From Acidobacteriaceae bacterium (GTDB lineage: Bacteria > Acidobacteriota > Terriglobia > Terriglobales > Acidobacteriaceae): a stretch of 64,000 bases of DNA. The notes beneath the pieces were generated by a model that did not search any database, was not told where the DNA came from, and was given only the letters and a program-made list of their open reading frames with translations. The translations under genes were made by a program, and so were the position numbers. Of this stretch, positions 55,265-63,814 are shown piece after piece (the first letter of the stretch is position 1; the number at the start of each line of letters is the position of its first letter). The stretch lies in NCBI GenBank assembly GCA_028283625.1, contig JAPWKG010000004.1, positions 168,372 to 232,371 of the forward strand, given 5' to 3'.

Positions 55265-56232
55265 CGCTCCTTGAAGCTGTGCAGATTTTTGTCGAACGAA
55301 AGAAATCCGAAGGACTTAGCTATGGCAAGAGCGAGAAAGACCTCTTGTCTTTGAGCAGTCACGTTGGCAAGTTCTCATTAGCACGCGTAACGGCCCGCCA
55401 GATCGCTGCGTTTCTTGATGGCCCAAAGACGTCGCCTTTCACATGGGAGAAGAAGTATGGTCTGCTCCGTGCATTCTTCGATTTCTGGCTTGCACGAGGC
55501 GAGATCGAGACCCTACCTCTTCCAGCAAAGCGAAGAACCAGCCATCGTGCCTTCATTCCCTATATCTACACGTACTCGGATATACGAGCGCTGCTAAAGG
55601 CCACACGCATTAGTCAAAAGCAAGAATACTGTCGCATTGACGCCCGCACCCTCCGAACCTTCCTCATCTTCTTGTATGGAACAGGAAGCCTCGTCGGTGA
55701 GGCCATGCGACTTCAGGTAGAGGATTTGGACTTGAAGAAAAGCTCGCTCACAATCCGCGCTCATCTGAACAATCGTTCCCGTACAGTTCCTATTGGGCCA
55801 GACCTCAAGAAAACCCTCGGTGAGTATTTGGAATGGAGATTTAGCCAAGGACCATCATCCATATACTTCTTCGCGAATAAGGATGGAGAGTGCCTGAGTA
55901 CCAGTACGCTCAGCACTACATTTCTGAGATTGCGGCGGCATTCAGGAGTTGAACGATGTGATGGAGCTCGATACCAGCCGCGTATGCATGACTTGCGACA
56001 CACATTCGCGGTTCATCGCATCACTGGGTGGATACGCCATCGGGCAGACCTCAATCGAATGCTTCCTGCACTGGCGGCTTATATGGGACAAGCCGGTATC
56101 GGCTCTACGGAAAGATATCTCTCACTCACGCCGGAACGGTTTCGTACACAACTGGATAAACTGAGCCCGATGCGGAGGAAGAAAAGATGGCGCGATGATA
56201 AGGCCTTGATGAAGTTTTTGGCGGAATTGTAG
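55261..56232 (+). CDS. Tyrosine recombinase paralogue with degenerate active site
   Basis: 323 aa. Fold features are present: SAM-like domain with SLSSHVGKFSLARVTARQI, then LIFLYGTGSLVGEAMRLQVE, HDLRHTFAVHRI (H-x-x-R) and AYMGQAGIGSTERYLSLT (Tyr). At the Arg I position, where G-x-R-x-x-E is expected, the sequence is GSLVGE: Leu from a CTC codon. The usual Gly-His before the Tyr is Gly-Gln. It may therefore be a helper subunit that depends on the upstream recombinase. Start overlaps the previous stop by 4 bases. Confidence 0.88.
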   Translation: MTLLEAVQIFVERKKSEGLSYGKSEKDLLSLSSHVGKFSLARVTARQIAAFLDGPKTSPFTWEKKYGLLRAFFDFWLARGEIETLPLPAKRRTSHRAFIPYIYTYSDIRALLKATRISQKQEYCRIDARTLRTFLIFLYGTGSLVGEAMRLQVEDLDLKKSSLTIRAHLNNRSRTVPIGPDLKKTLGEYLEWRFSQGPSSIYFFANKDGECLSTSTLSTTFLRLRRHSGVERCDGARYQPRMHDLRHTFAVHRITGWIRHRADLNRMLPALAAYMGQAGIGSTERYLSLTPERFRTQLDKLSPMRRKKRWRDDKALMKFLAEL

Positions 56233-56280
56233 GTTGCACGAGACGCCTGAAAATATAGGACTGCGTCCGTTCAAGGCGAG

Positions 56281-56664
56281 TCACTGCAACTGGCTTCCCA
56301 TCTTCAAGATGAAGCCTGCGGAGGCCAGAGCCTCTTCTGTGGTTTCACCACGAGCAATGAGCACGTGGCCCTCCTGAGCTTCCGGACTCACAGGTTCGAA
56401 GTCAGGATCGGCGAATTCGACCAGGGAGACGAAATCAGACAGCGGGGTTGTTGTGATACCGGGCTGCGGCGTGATGGTGGTACTGGCTTCCTCGAGCAGC
56501 GCAGCGCTTCTGGAATCCAAGAAGCCGAGGGAAATGAGAGTGGCGGTGACTTGCTGTATGCACATGACCTGCATTTCCCACGCTTGCGGCCCTTGGTCTG
56601 ACTGCGCAATGGCCATCATGCGAAATCTAATGAACACATCCATGACCATAATTGTGGTTTTCAC
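56281..56664 (-). CDS. Small unknown protein downstream of the relaxase
   Basis: 127 aa from a GTG with GGGAGG five bases upstream; a GTG at 56721 would add 19 residues. Sequence: MKTTIMVMDVFIRFRMMAIA, QVMCIQQVTATLISLGFLDS, and an acidic C-terminal half (VEFADPDFEPVSPEAQEG, then RGETTEEALASAGFILKMGS). The end resembles small soluble adaptor-like domains but I recognise no family. It follows the relaxase gene on the same strand, so it probably belongs to the mobilisation operon. Confidence 0.55.
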   Translation of the reverse strand: MKTTIMVMDVFIRFRMMAIAQSDQGPQAWEMQVMCIQQVTATLISLGFLDSRSAALLEEASTTITPQPGITTTPLSDFVSLVEFADPDFEPVSPEAQEGHVLIARGETTEEALASAGFILKMGSQLQ

Positions 56665-56741
56665 GAGGCCTCCCAATGCGAGGTTAATGACTCCACCCTG
56701 TGCGATGGAGAATAATCCCACAACGCATCAGGATGAGAACG

Positions 56742-59495
56742 CTATAGTGAGATGCCATGCCCGTAGCTATGCTCCTGCTTCGGAGAGATTTCCTGTTGAA
56801 CGGGTTTCGATGGAGCAATCTGCGGCGTATGCGCACTTTGCTGCGAAATGTCACGTCCGAGTGCTTGCCCCAGCTTAGTTCGGTCATTGGTGAAGAGCTG
56901 CGCATCCTTTGCACCACGCGAGATCGCCACATAAGCCATGCGGTTGTTGAGCAAGTCTTTAGCAGCAAGCTCGGTATCGACATGCACCAGCACACGATCT
57001 GCCGTCTGCCCTTGACTGGAATGACTGGTCACTGCGTAGCCATGATCGAGATGCGGATGCTTGGTAGGATCGATCAAGACATTCCGTCCATCGTCCATGC
57101 GTAAACTCATTCGCTCGTTGTCGATGCGCTCGATAGTTCCTAGTTCACGGTTCGCGACCTTCAACTCATTGGCAGGAGCGGTGAATTGGATACGCTCTCC
57201 GACCGAGAAACTCCGCTCTTCCTCGCGATAAACCGACACGCCGGATTGCCGACGTGGATCGTAGCTTCGCTGGGTTCCGTCTTGCGTCTCGACGGTCAGA
57301 CGGTTACTCCGCGCGTCCACAGCAGTCACGCGGGCATACTCGCCTTTGCCGATGCCGGTTTCTTTCGACGCACGGCTGTAGCGGACAACATCACCGACTT
57401 CATAGTTCTCCGCCCAGGTGCGGGCCGCGCCGGTCAGCTCCTGTCGTGGCACAAGCGTTCGGACGGTGTGCTCGTCGTGGCTCACAACGCCGCGCACCTG
57501 CAACTCTGCATGGATAACCTGGTTGATCTCCATGCGCGAGCGGTTGTCGGGAGAAACAACCAAGGTGTTTTCAGGGCTCTTGGCATACTCCTTCGCAATG
57601 GCTTCGATCCGCTCTTCCCGGCCTTTGAACTCATGCACTCGACCCTGTTGCTCCAGTCTCTGAATCGCTCCACCCACATCACCTTGGGCAAGCTGTTCGA
57701 CAACCCGTTTCAATTCGGGGTCTCTCTGCCGCACGATCTGGTCGAGCGAAACCGTCTTCATGCCTGCCTGCTGCAACTGCGCGAAAGGTCTGCCTGCTTC
57801 AACAGCCTCATGCTGTCGCTTGTCTCCCACCAGCAACACGCGGTCATTCGGGTGCAGGCGAGTCAGAAACTCGTGCATCTGCTTGGTGGAAGCAAGAGAA
57901 GATTCATCCAGAACGTATAAGCGTCTCTCACCGGTATCCGGCTTCTGTCCTCGTGCAAGGTGCATCTGAAGTGTGGATGTTTCGATTCCGGCTTCGCCCA
58001 GCTTCTGTGCCGCGCGAGAGGTCGGCGCAAAGCCTTGTACTGTGTACCCCTCTCGCTCCGCACCTTCACGAACTACAGCCAGCGTCGTCGTCTTCCCGGC
58101 TCCGGCCACACCGTCCATCCCGACAATCTTCTCCCGCGAAGCGAAGAGCTGCTCCACCGCTTGCCGTTGCGAGGCGTTTAGCTCAGGGTGCCGCTCCACA
58201 GTATCGAAGCGCTCCCTCCCTTCGAGCAGCATGGGATGGTGATACCCGCGCTGATTGCCATTTTCGAGAATGCCGACGATCTCGCGTTCCGTGCGGACCA
58301 TCTCGGCGGTGGTGATCTGCGGACCACGCACAGAGGACGGAGCCTGCCGGAACTCACCCGACTCAAAGCGTCGATTCACCTCCTGTCGCACCTGCCCATA
58401 GGTCACTTCACCCATGCCGCGCTGCAAAGCGATGTCGTATAGAGCACGGCGGTCCTGCACGGCAGACTTCTCGAAGAGATGATCGCGGGCATAGGTGACG
58501 GCCTGCCGCGCAGCTACCTCTGGGCTTCGTTCCTGCTGATGTTGCTGGCTACGCTCCCGCGCCGCTGCTACAACATGGTCCGCCTGATGCCCGAATGACG
58601 CTGCCAACTCGCGGTGCTGACGCTGCACCTCTTCGGGCGACAGCAACTCTTTCTTGTCACGGGTGGAACGCGCCGCAATCTGGGCGGCTCCGGCTCCATC
58701 CAAACCCTGCTCCCGAAGATGGTCTTTGATCTGCTCCCGGCGAAGGCTCGATGCTTCCAGATACTCGCGCGTGTAGCCTTTGATCTCCGGCTGTCCGTAC
58801 TTGCCGCGCTCGATCTCGTAGCCCAACTGCTGCAACCGTGTGGCCAGCTCTGCACGGTAAATGGCCGTAGCGAAATGCTGCGAAGCATACAGTTCACGCG
58901 GTTGCAGAGAGCGAGTCTGTCCATTGTCGCGTTCGGTGACGTTGAAAATCACCGAATGGGTATGCAACTGCGGTGCGGCATAACCTTCGACAGGGCGGGC
59001 CGTGTCGTGCTCGAACGTCGCTACGGCGAACTTACCTGTAGTCTCGGGAGCGTGGACATTACCGATGCGAGCCTGCGTGTAATGCTCCAACTCGTTCAGT
59101 GCCACGCGGACACTCTCACGGTGCGCCAGCCGAACGCGCTCGTCGCCACCGACCAAGGCCGTCAGCGAAACCGACTTCGGCGCGGAGAACGTCGCATCCC
59201 ATCCCGCACGATGCTCCATGCTCGTGACTTCTTTGCCGTCTTTGCCTTCATAGGTACGTGACACCTGATGCTTCACCATCTGCGCTTGCGTGAACGGATG
59301 CTGGCCTTCGGTCAGCCGCGCAAAGTGTTCGTCCCCCACAGCACCAGAAAGACCCCACTCTTTCGCAAGCTGCCCCTGCCACTCGCTATAGCCTTGCTGG
59401 TCACGGCTCCAATAGTTCTGCCGCTCCGACGCAAACTCCCGCTCATGGTACGTACGTACCTGGCCCGCTGACAACGGCTTAGACAGCGTCAGCAT
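56742..59495 (-). CDS. MobF-type conjugative relaxase-helicase (TrwC/TraI-like)
   Basis: 917 aa. The N-terminal relaxase domain (1-300) has catalytic-Tyr candidates Tyr16 and Tyr28 (AGQVRTYHEREF, QNYWSRDQQG), GWDATFSAPKSVSLTALVGG and the three-His metal motif in APQLHTHSVIFNVTE. The C-terminal superfamily I helicase has GVAGAGKTTTLAVVREGAE (Walker A), LYVLDESSLAS (Walker B), VLLVGDKRQHEAVEAG and YAVTSHSSQGQTADRVLVHV. The enzyme nicks oriT and unwinds plasmid DNA for transfer. It is transcribed toward the 56281 gene. Confidence 0.95.
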   Translation of the reverse strand: MLTLSKPLSAGQVRTYHEREFASERQNYWSRDQQGYSEWQGQLAKEWGLSGAVGDEHFARLTEGQHPFTQAQMVKHQVSRTYEGKDGKEVTSMEHRAGWDATFSAPKSVSLTALVGGDERVRLAHRESVRVALNELEHYTQARIGNVHAPETTGKFAVATFEHDTARPVEGYAAPQLHTHSVIFNVTERDNGQTRSLQPRELYASQHFATAIYRAELATRLQQLGYEIERGKYGQPEIKGYTREYLEASSLRREQIKDHLREQGLDGAGAAQIAARSTRDKKELLSPEEVQRQHRELAASFGHQADHVVAAARERSQQHQQERSPEVAARQAVTYARDHLFEKSAVQDRRALYDIALQRGMGEVTYGQVRQEVNRRFESGEFRQAPSSVRGPQITTAEMVRTEREIVGILENGNQRGYHHPMLLEGRERFDTVERHPELNASQRQAVEQLFASREKIVGMDGVAGAGKTTTLAVVREGAEREGYTVQGFAPTSRAAQKLGEAGIETSTLQMHLARGQKPDTGERRLYVLDESSLASTKQMHEFLTRLHPNDRVLLVGDKRQHEAVEAGRPFAQLQQAGMKTVSLDQIVRQRDPELKRVVEQLAQGDVGGAIQRLEQQGRVHEFKGREERIEAIAKEYAKSPENTLVVSPDNRSRMEINQVIHAELQVRGVVSHDEHTVRTLVPRQELTGAARTWAENYEVGDVVRYSRASKETGIGKGEYARVTAVDARSNRLTVETQDGTQRSYDPRRQSGVSVYREEERSFSVGERIQFTAPANELKVANRELGTIERIDNERMSLRMDDGRNVLIDPTKHPHLDHGYAVTSHSSQGQTADRVLVHVDTELAAKDLLNNRMAYVAISRGAKDAQLFTNDRTKLGQALGRDISQQSAHTPQIAPSKPVQQEISPKQEHSYGHGISL

Positions 59496-59596
59496 AGAGA
59501 GATTCTATGCCTCGAAGCTCAACACATGCCGCTTGTCGTTACAAACTTCTCCGCCAGACAAGAGGCCACATCCTTAGAACTTTTTATACTGGAAGC

Positions 59597-60718
59597 ATGC
59601 GATGCTTCGCGTACGCTGACGAATCTGGCAATTCAGGCCTCCGTTTGTTTGGGGATAAGCAGGATACGTTCTGGACCGGCACCCTCATCGGTTTTTCCGA
59701 TCTGGATACCAAATACGCTACCTTTCACCGAGAACTTGTTACCCTCAGCGGCAAGGAAGAACTGCATGGCAACGAACTCGGGTTTGGCAGAATCGAGAAG
59801 ATAGCCGGTCGCTTAGCTGCCTTCATTCGCGAGAAAAAGCTACGCTTTTCCTTCGTCCGAATATTCAAACCCTACTTGGCGACCACCAAGATGTTTGACC
59901 TCGCTTTTGATTCCGGCGTGAATCCTGCGGTGCCGCCTCAGTCCTATGCAGTTCGTCATCTTCGGCTCATCAACTTGCTCCACTTTTCGCAACTTCTAAC
60001 AACGAGTGACTTAAACGAATTCTGGTCACTCTTCGAGGCTCAGTCTCCAGACAGGTTTGGAAAGTTGCTGGCCGACGTGCGTGATAGGGTGAAGCACACG
60101 CCTTACGACAAGCGCAGTGTTCAGATTCTCACCGAGTCCTTGGATTGGGCGAGTAAACACCCGGCAGAGGTGTTGGACCCTTTTGGAGAGCGAGACTCAC
60201 CGAATTTTGTCGCCTTCACGGCCCTCTTCGATGCCCTTCATTCTTTTCACAGAGAGACCGGTCACACGATCGGGAGCTTCGTTCATGATGAGCAAGACCA
60301 ATTTGTGCCAAAGTTTGTCGAGGCGTTTGACCTGATATCGAAGTTTCAGGGTGACGAGACAGGCCCACTCTCTATGGCGTCCGACATCTCGCCCATTGCG
60401 ACTTTTGATTGCAGCCTCGAAATCCGCTCATCAGCGGACAGTTTCGGGCTACAGATCGTCGATGTGTGCCTATGGCTAGCGAAGCGGGTCCTTGAGCAGA
60501 AAGACGTACCGCGTGGCCAGTGCGCAACTCTCTGGAAGTGTCTCATCGAACGCAGCTACATCAAGGAGTATGACTTTGAAATGCTCGTGCGCGAGATAAG
60601 GTCAGGAGTTGATTTGCTCGAACAGCGTCCTTTGACCGCCACACAGTTGGCAGACGCAAAACAGACTCTTGCAAAGATCGAAGCAACTCGGAAAAAGCGT
60701 GTGGCACTCAATCCCTAG
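59597..60718 (+). CDS. DUF3800 domain protein
   Basis: 373 aa from MRCFAYADESGNSGLRLF, the DUF3800 start motif (Y-x-D-E-S-G). Further features are FVRIFKPYLATTKMFD, FVHDEQDQFVPKFVEAF and QIVDVCLWLAKRVLEQ (D-x-x-x-W/x-x-x-R), typical of this RNase H-like putative nuclease family, which is common in mobile elements and defence islands. It is divergent from the relaxase, 101 bases away. The frame is open upstream to 59507, but the ATG at 59597 fits the family. Confidence 0.85.
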   Translation: MRCFAYADESGNSGLRLFGDKQDTFWTGTLIGFSDLDTKYATFHRELVTLSGKEELHGNELGFGRIEKIAGRLAAFIREKKLRFSFVRIFKPYLATTKMFDLAFDSGVNPAVPPQSYAVRHLRLINLLHFSQLLTTSDLNEFWSLFEAQSPDRFGKLLADVRDRVKHTPYDKRSVQILTESLDWASKHPAEVLDPFGERDSPNFVAFTALFDALHSFHRETGHTIGSFVHDEQDQFVPKFVEAFDLISKFQGDETGPLSMASDISPIATFDCSLEIRSSADSFGLQIVDVCLWLAKRVLEQKDVPRGQCATLWKCLIERSYIKEYDFEMLVREIRSGVDLLEQRPLTATQLADAKQTLAKIEATRKKRVALNP

Positions 60719-60750
60719 ACCGATGTGGCCTAAGCATCGATAGAACTTCA

Positions 60751-60954
60751 ATGACTCCATATGAAGCCGCGATCGAGTGGATTGAGTCCCGCCCTGTTGG
60801 CAGTACATTTTCACGGACAGAGTTCTACATCGAACTGCTATGTGCCCATCTGTTCACGCCTCGAGATAAAGGGTCGTTCAACTGCGCTTTGAACAACAGT
60901 TCGAGCATCCTGCTTCTGGTCGGGGATAACGTCTGGATGAGGTTGGAAGGTTAA
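60751..60954 (+). CDS. 67-aa protein downstream of DUF3800
   Basis: MTPYEAAIEWIESRPVGSTF, SRTEFYIELLCAHLFTPRDK, GSFNCALNNSSSILLLVGDN. A compact alpha/beta-looking sequence that starts 32 bases after the DUF3800 stop, on the same strand. It may be a small partner of that protein. The ribosome site is weak. Confidence 0.5.
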   Translation: MTPYEAAIEWIESRPVGSTFSRTEFYIELLCAHLFTPRDKGSFNCALNNSSSILLLVGDNVWMRLEG

Positions 60955-60975
60955 TCTCTAGAAACGCGGGGAGCG

Positions 60976-62952
60976 TCATTCGATGCCCTTGCTCTGATCC
61001 CAACTGAAGCCCTCACGCTTGGCAGCAGGCGTTTCCTCCAAAGGCAAAACGCCTTGAACAGGCTTCTTGGTTTCCGGAGCCTTGGCGGTTGTCGTGGTCT
61101 TCACAACCTCAACCTTACGCGGTCGTGGCTCTTCCAATGCTCGCTCTATGAACTCAGGCTGTTTGCTGTTCTTTTTGGCCAGCCGAAACCTTACGGGCAC
61201 GACATGATTCTCCAGCTTGATGAAGCCTGTAAGAGGAGCAAGACCTGCGATCTCTGAAGCCATAATGAGCGGCTTCGTGGCGATCTCCATCGCAAAGCTT
61301 TTCTTCGACCGCAGCAGTCCCATGCTGCGCGACTCCTTCAGCCGCTCGACCTCTATCTCACCTATGCTGTCGGAGATCCACTTGGCAGCGCGTGGCTCGG
61401 ATGTCTTCAAGAAGATTTTCGTCGCGGGCTGAGAGAGCATAGCCTCCGCGTCCTGGCCGTACCGCTTCTCCATCTGGCTGCGCCCCTGAATCCCCATGAC
61501 AACGGGATTTCCGTACTTGCGATTCTCGGTCACGGCGGTATGAAGCTGCGGCAGCCTGTTCAGGCTGGCCAACTCATCCAAAACAAACCAGACCGGCTTG
61601 ACCGCAGGGTCCTCGCAGTAGCCCATCATGCGCAGGATGAATAGGTCGAGCCATGCCGAATGCAGCGGCAGCACCTTCTCGCGGTAGGCGGCAGAAGAGG
61701 TCAGGAAGACCCAGCGCTTGCGTTCGGTATACCACTCGGCAGTCGCAAACGTCTTGCGCGTATGCTCCCACTCGGGCAGCAACTCCAGGCTATCGGCGAC
61801 CATGTTCAGGCTGGCGAGAACGCCCGCACGCTGTGCGGAAGCGCCGGGATCGAGCAGAGCAGCAAGTGGAGTTCCTTTGACCGCCGCCTCAATGTATGAA
61901 GGGTCGGCCATCATCCGCAGGATGTCTCTGGGCTGTGGCTTGTTCCTCAGCAGATGAGCCAGCACACGGCGCGGCGCATCGGTGAAGAACGCTTTCTCGT
62001 ACTCCTTCTCCGGCAACATCGCGGCTGCGATGGTGGTGGCTGTTTCCGCTCGGTCGATCTCGTCCCCAAGGCCCCAATACGGGCAGCGCTGATCGAGCGG
62101 GTTCAGGATCAAGTCGCCCCTTTTCGGGTCGTAGAACTCGCCCAAGAAGTCCATCGCCGGGTCATAGACGATGGCGCTCTCGCCCCTGTTCTGAACTTGG
62201 CGGAGAATCTGCCGGATGGCTGAAGACTTGCCCGAACCGGTGTCACCCATCAGCAAAACATGGCTCGACTCCAGCCGCTTCGGTATGGAAAGGCTCGGTC
62301 CTGGAATCACCCTGCCGAGCACCCCGTCTCGCTCCGTCCAGAACCGGATTCCGCCCTCCCCGGAGTGAAGGAAGATGTTGAAGGCGGAGACCAGTTCCGG
62401 GCCTTTGGTGCGGCGTCCGTGTCGCTGCTCATGCTTCTGGCTGATACGAACTTTATGGCCGAACACCAGCCACAGGGTGTACAGGAAAAGCACTGCTGCC
62501 GTCAGGTAGAGGACAGGCCGCAGGAAGATCAGCCAGGCACTGTCACCGTTATAAATTGTGTCCTGGAGATATGCTTTCAGCTCCGCCGCGCGAACCTCGC
62601 CGGGCGGGAGAATCGTAATCCCGCGCCAGCCCTCCGCAATGGCCTTCGGACTCAACGCAAACCGTTGTTTCGGATCGGAACTCTTGACCGCATCCTCCGG
62701 CAAGAGCGGTTCAGGCTTTCGGCCCGGAGCCGTCTTCTCGGCATAACGAACGGTGGTCAGACCGCCGGGATAAGGACTCAGCGTGGAGCACGCGGCATAG
62801 GTTCCGAGGTAGAAGTTCTGGACTGGATTCATCGTCCAGCCGAGCCAGAGCGTCCCCGGAACGATGACCAGAAACGGCCCCAGCACGAAAAGCAAAATCA
62901 GCCACAGAAGCCATCGGCCTCGGCTAGGAAACCGCATCGGACCAGGGCTCAT
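60976..62952 (-). CDS. Type IV coupling protein (VirD4/TraD/TraG-type ATPase)
   Basis: 658 aa from MSPGPMRFPSRG. Two membrane helices (LLWLILLFVLGPFLVIVPG, about 15-33; PVLYLTAAVLFLYTLWLVFG, about 145-165) are followed by the ATPase domain: LLMGDTGSGKSSAIRQIL (Walker A), VWFVLDELASLNRLPQL (Walker B) and MGIQGRSQMEKRYGQDAEAM. It pumps relaxase-bound DNA into a type IV secretion channel. The start overlaps the stop of the RHH gene (ATGA). It ends with a Lys/Pro-rich tail. Confidence 0.95.
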   Translation of the reverse strand: MSPGPMRFPSRGRWLLWLILLFVLGPFLVIVPGTLWLGWTMNPVQNFYLGTYAACSTLSPYPGGLTTVRYAEKTAPGRKPEPLLPEDAVKSSDPKQRFALSPKAIAEGWRGITILPPGEVRAAELKAYLQDTIYNGDSAWLIFLRPVLYLTAAVLFLYTLWLVFGHKVRISQKHEQRHGRRTKGPELVSAFNIFLHSGEGGIRFWTERDGVLGRVIPGPSLSIPKRLESSHVLLMGDTGSGKSSAIRQILRQVQNRGESAIVYDPAMDFLGEFYDPKRGDLILNPLDQRCPYWGLGDEIDRAETATTIAAAMLPEKEYEKAFFTDAPRRVLAHLLRNKPQPRDILRMMADPSYIEAAVKGTPLAALLDPGASAQRAGVLASLNMVADSLELLPEWEHTRKTFATAEWYTERKRWVFLTSSAAYREKVLPLHSAWLDLFILRMMGYCEDPAVKPVWFVLDELASLNRLPQLHTAVTENRKYGNPVVMGIQGRSQMEKRYGQDAEAMLSQPATKIFLKTSEPRAAKWISDSIGEIEVERLKESRSMGLLRSKKSFAMEIATKPLIMASEIAGLAPLTGFIKLENHVVPVRFRLAKKNSKQPEFIERALEEPRPRKVEVVKTTTTAKAPETKKPVQGVLPLEETPAAKREGFSWDQSKGIE

Positions 62953-63374
62953 TTCTGGCCTCCGGTTCCACCCTCCCCGGCCAGAAAATCGGAGAGCAAT
63001 TTGCGGGCGTCCGCCAGCTTCCGAGCGTTCGCCTGGTCGCGGATTTTGAGGACCGAATCCGCCAGCAGATGCTTGCTCTCCGCATTCGCCTGAGCCGTCG
63101 CATGGAAGAGATTCAGGAGCATGTAGCGGAGCGCTGCAACCTCGGAAAGCACCAGCTCGGTCGGGTCTGCAGGACGCTCCCGCGCCACCTTCAGAGACAG
63201 TTCCCGGAGCCATTCTGCGAGTGTTTTACCGCTCCGTTCGGCGGCGGCTTCGACCTCTCGAAGCTCCTCCGGAGTAACCCTTGTCGCGATGGTTTTCGTG
63301 CGGAAGCCGGGCTTTTCCTGCGCGCTTTCGGAAGCGCTGGATGCAGCCGGATTGGTCGTGCGGGATGTGCTCAT
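62949..63374 (-). CDS. MobC/TraM-like ribbon-helix-helix relaxosome protein
   Basis: 141 aa from MSTSRTTNPAASSASESAQE, with a low-complexity Ser/Ala leader, then a ribbon-helix-helix-like segment KTIATRVTPEELREVEAAAE, RSGKTLAEWLRELSLKVAR and a helical C-terminus. Such proteins bind oriT and recruit relaxase. The stop overlaps the coupling-protein start, so the two form one unit. A longer frame to 63425 is possible. Confidence 0.75.
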   Translation of the reverse strand: MSTSRTTNPAASSASESAQEKPGFRTKTIATRVTPEELREVEAAAERSGKTLAEWLRELSLKVARERPADPTELVLSEVAALRYMLLNLFHATAQANAESKHLLADSVLKIRDQANARKLADARKLLSDFLAGEGGTGGQK

Positions 63375-63620
63375 GAGGAAGCCCGCCTTGTTTCCAAGAT
63401 GCTCCCACTGCGAAATCCGCGTCAAGTGCAGCTTTAAAACTGATTGCAGCTAAGTACATTCCGATTCAACGCGTTTACGCATTTTGGTGGTTTACGGGAT
63501 TCTCAAGAATCCCTATGTGTACGCTGCACGAACTGCCTTTTCAAAATGCTGTTTCTAAACACGTTCACTTACGTAAACACAAGTGCACCTGTGCAGTTCC
63601 CATTTGGGGGTGACGTGTCA
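63375..63620. other. Candidate oriT/relaxosome region
   Basis: A non-coding, AT-rich stretch upstream of the RHH gene holds several inverted repeats: GGGATTC / GAATCCC with loop TCAA (63498-63515), the palindrome TTACGTAA (63569-63576), and GTGCACCTGTGCA. Such clusters next to mobilisation genes are usual at oriT. The nic site cannot be read off by eye. Confidence 0.4.
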
Positions 63621-63814
63621 CCACTCCTGCCGATGCCGTAGGCAGCGCGGTTTTCGGGATGTTCGTTCTGGCACGGAACTTCGGCATGGTCGATCTGCTC
63701 CGGTGACAGCTTAGAGGTACAGGTTGCGAAATAGCTGGTCATTGTTGCCGGTGTCGGCATTCGCAGGCAGGATGGAGGCACGCTAGTCCTCTACGTCCAG
63801 CTTGACTGCGGCGG
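63621..63814. other. Short non-coding segment
   Basis: About 190 bases between the inverted-repeat region and the last partial gene; no feature recognised. Confidence 0.3.
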
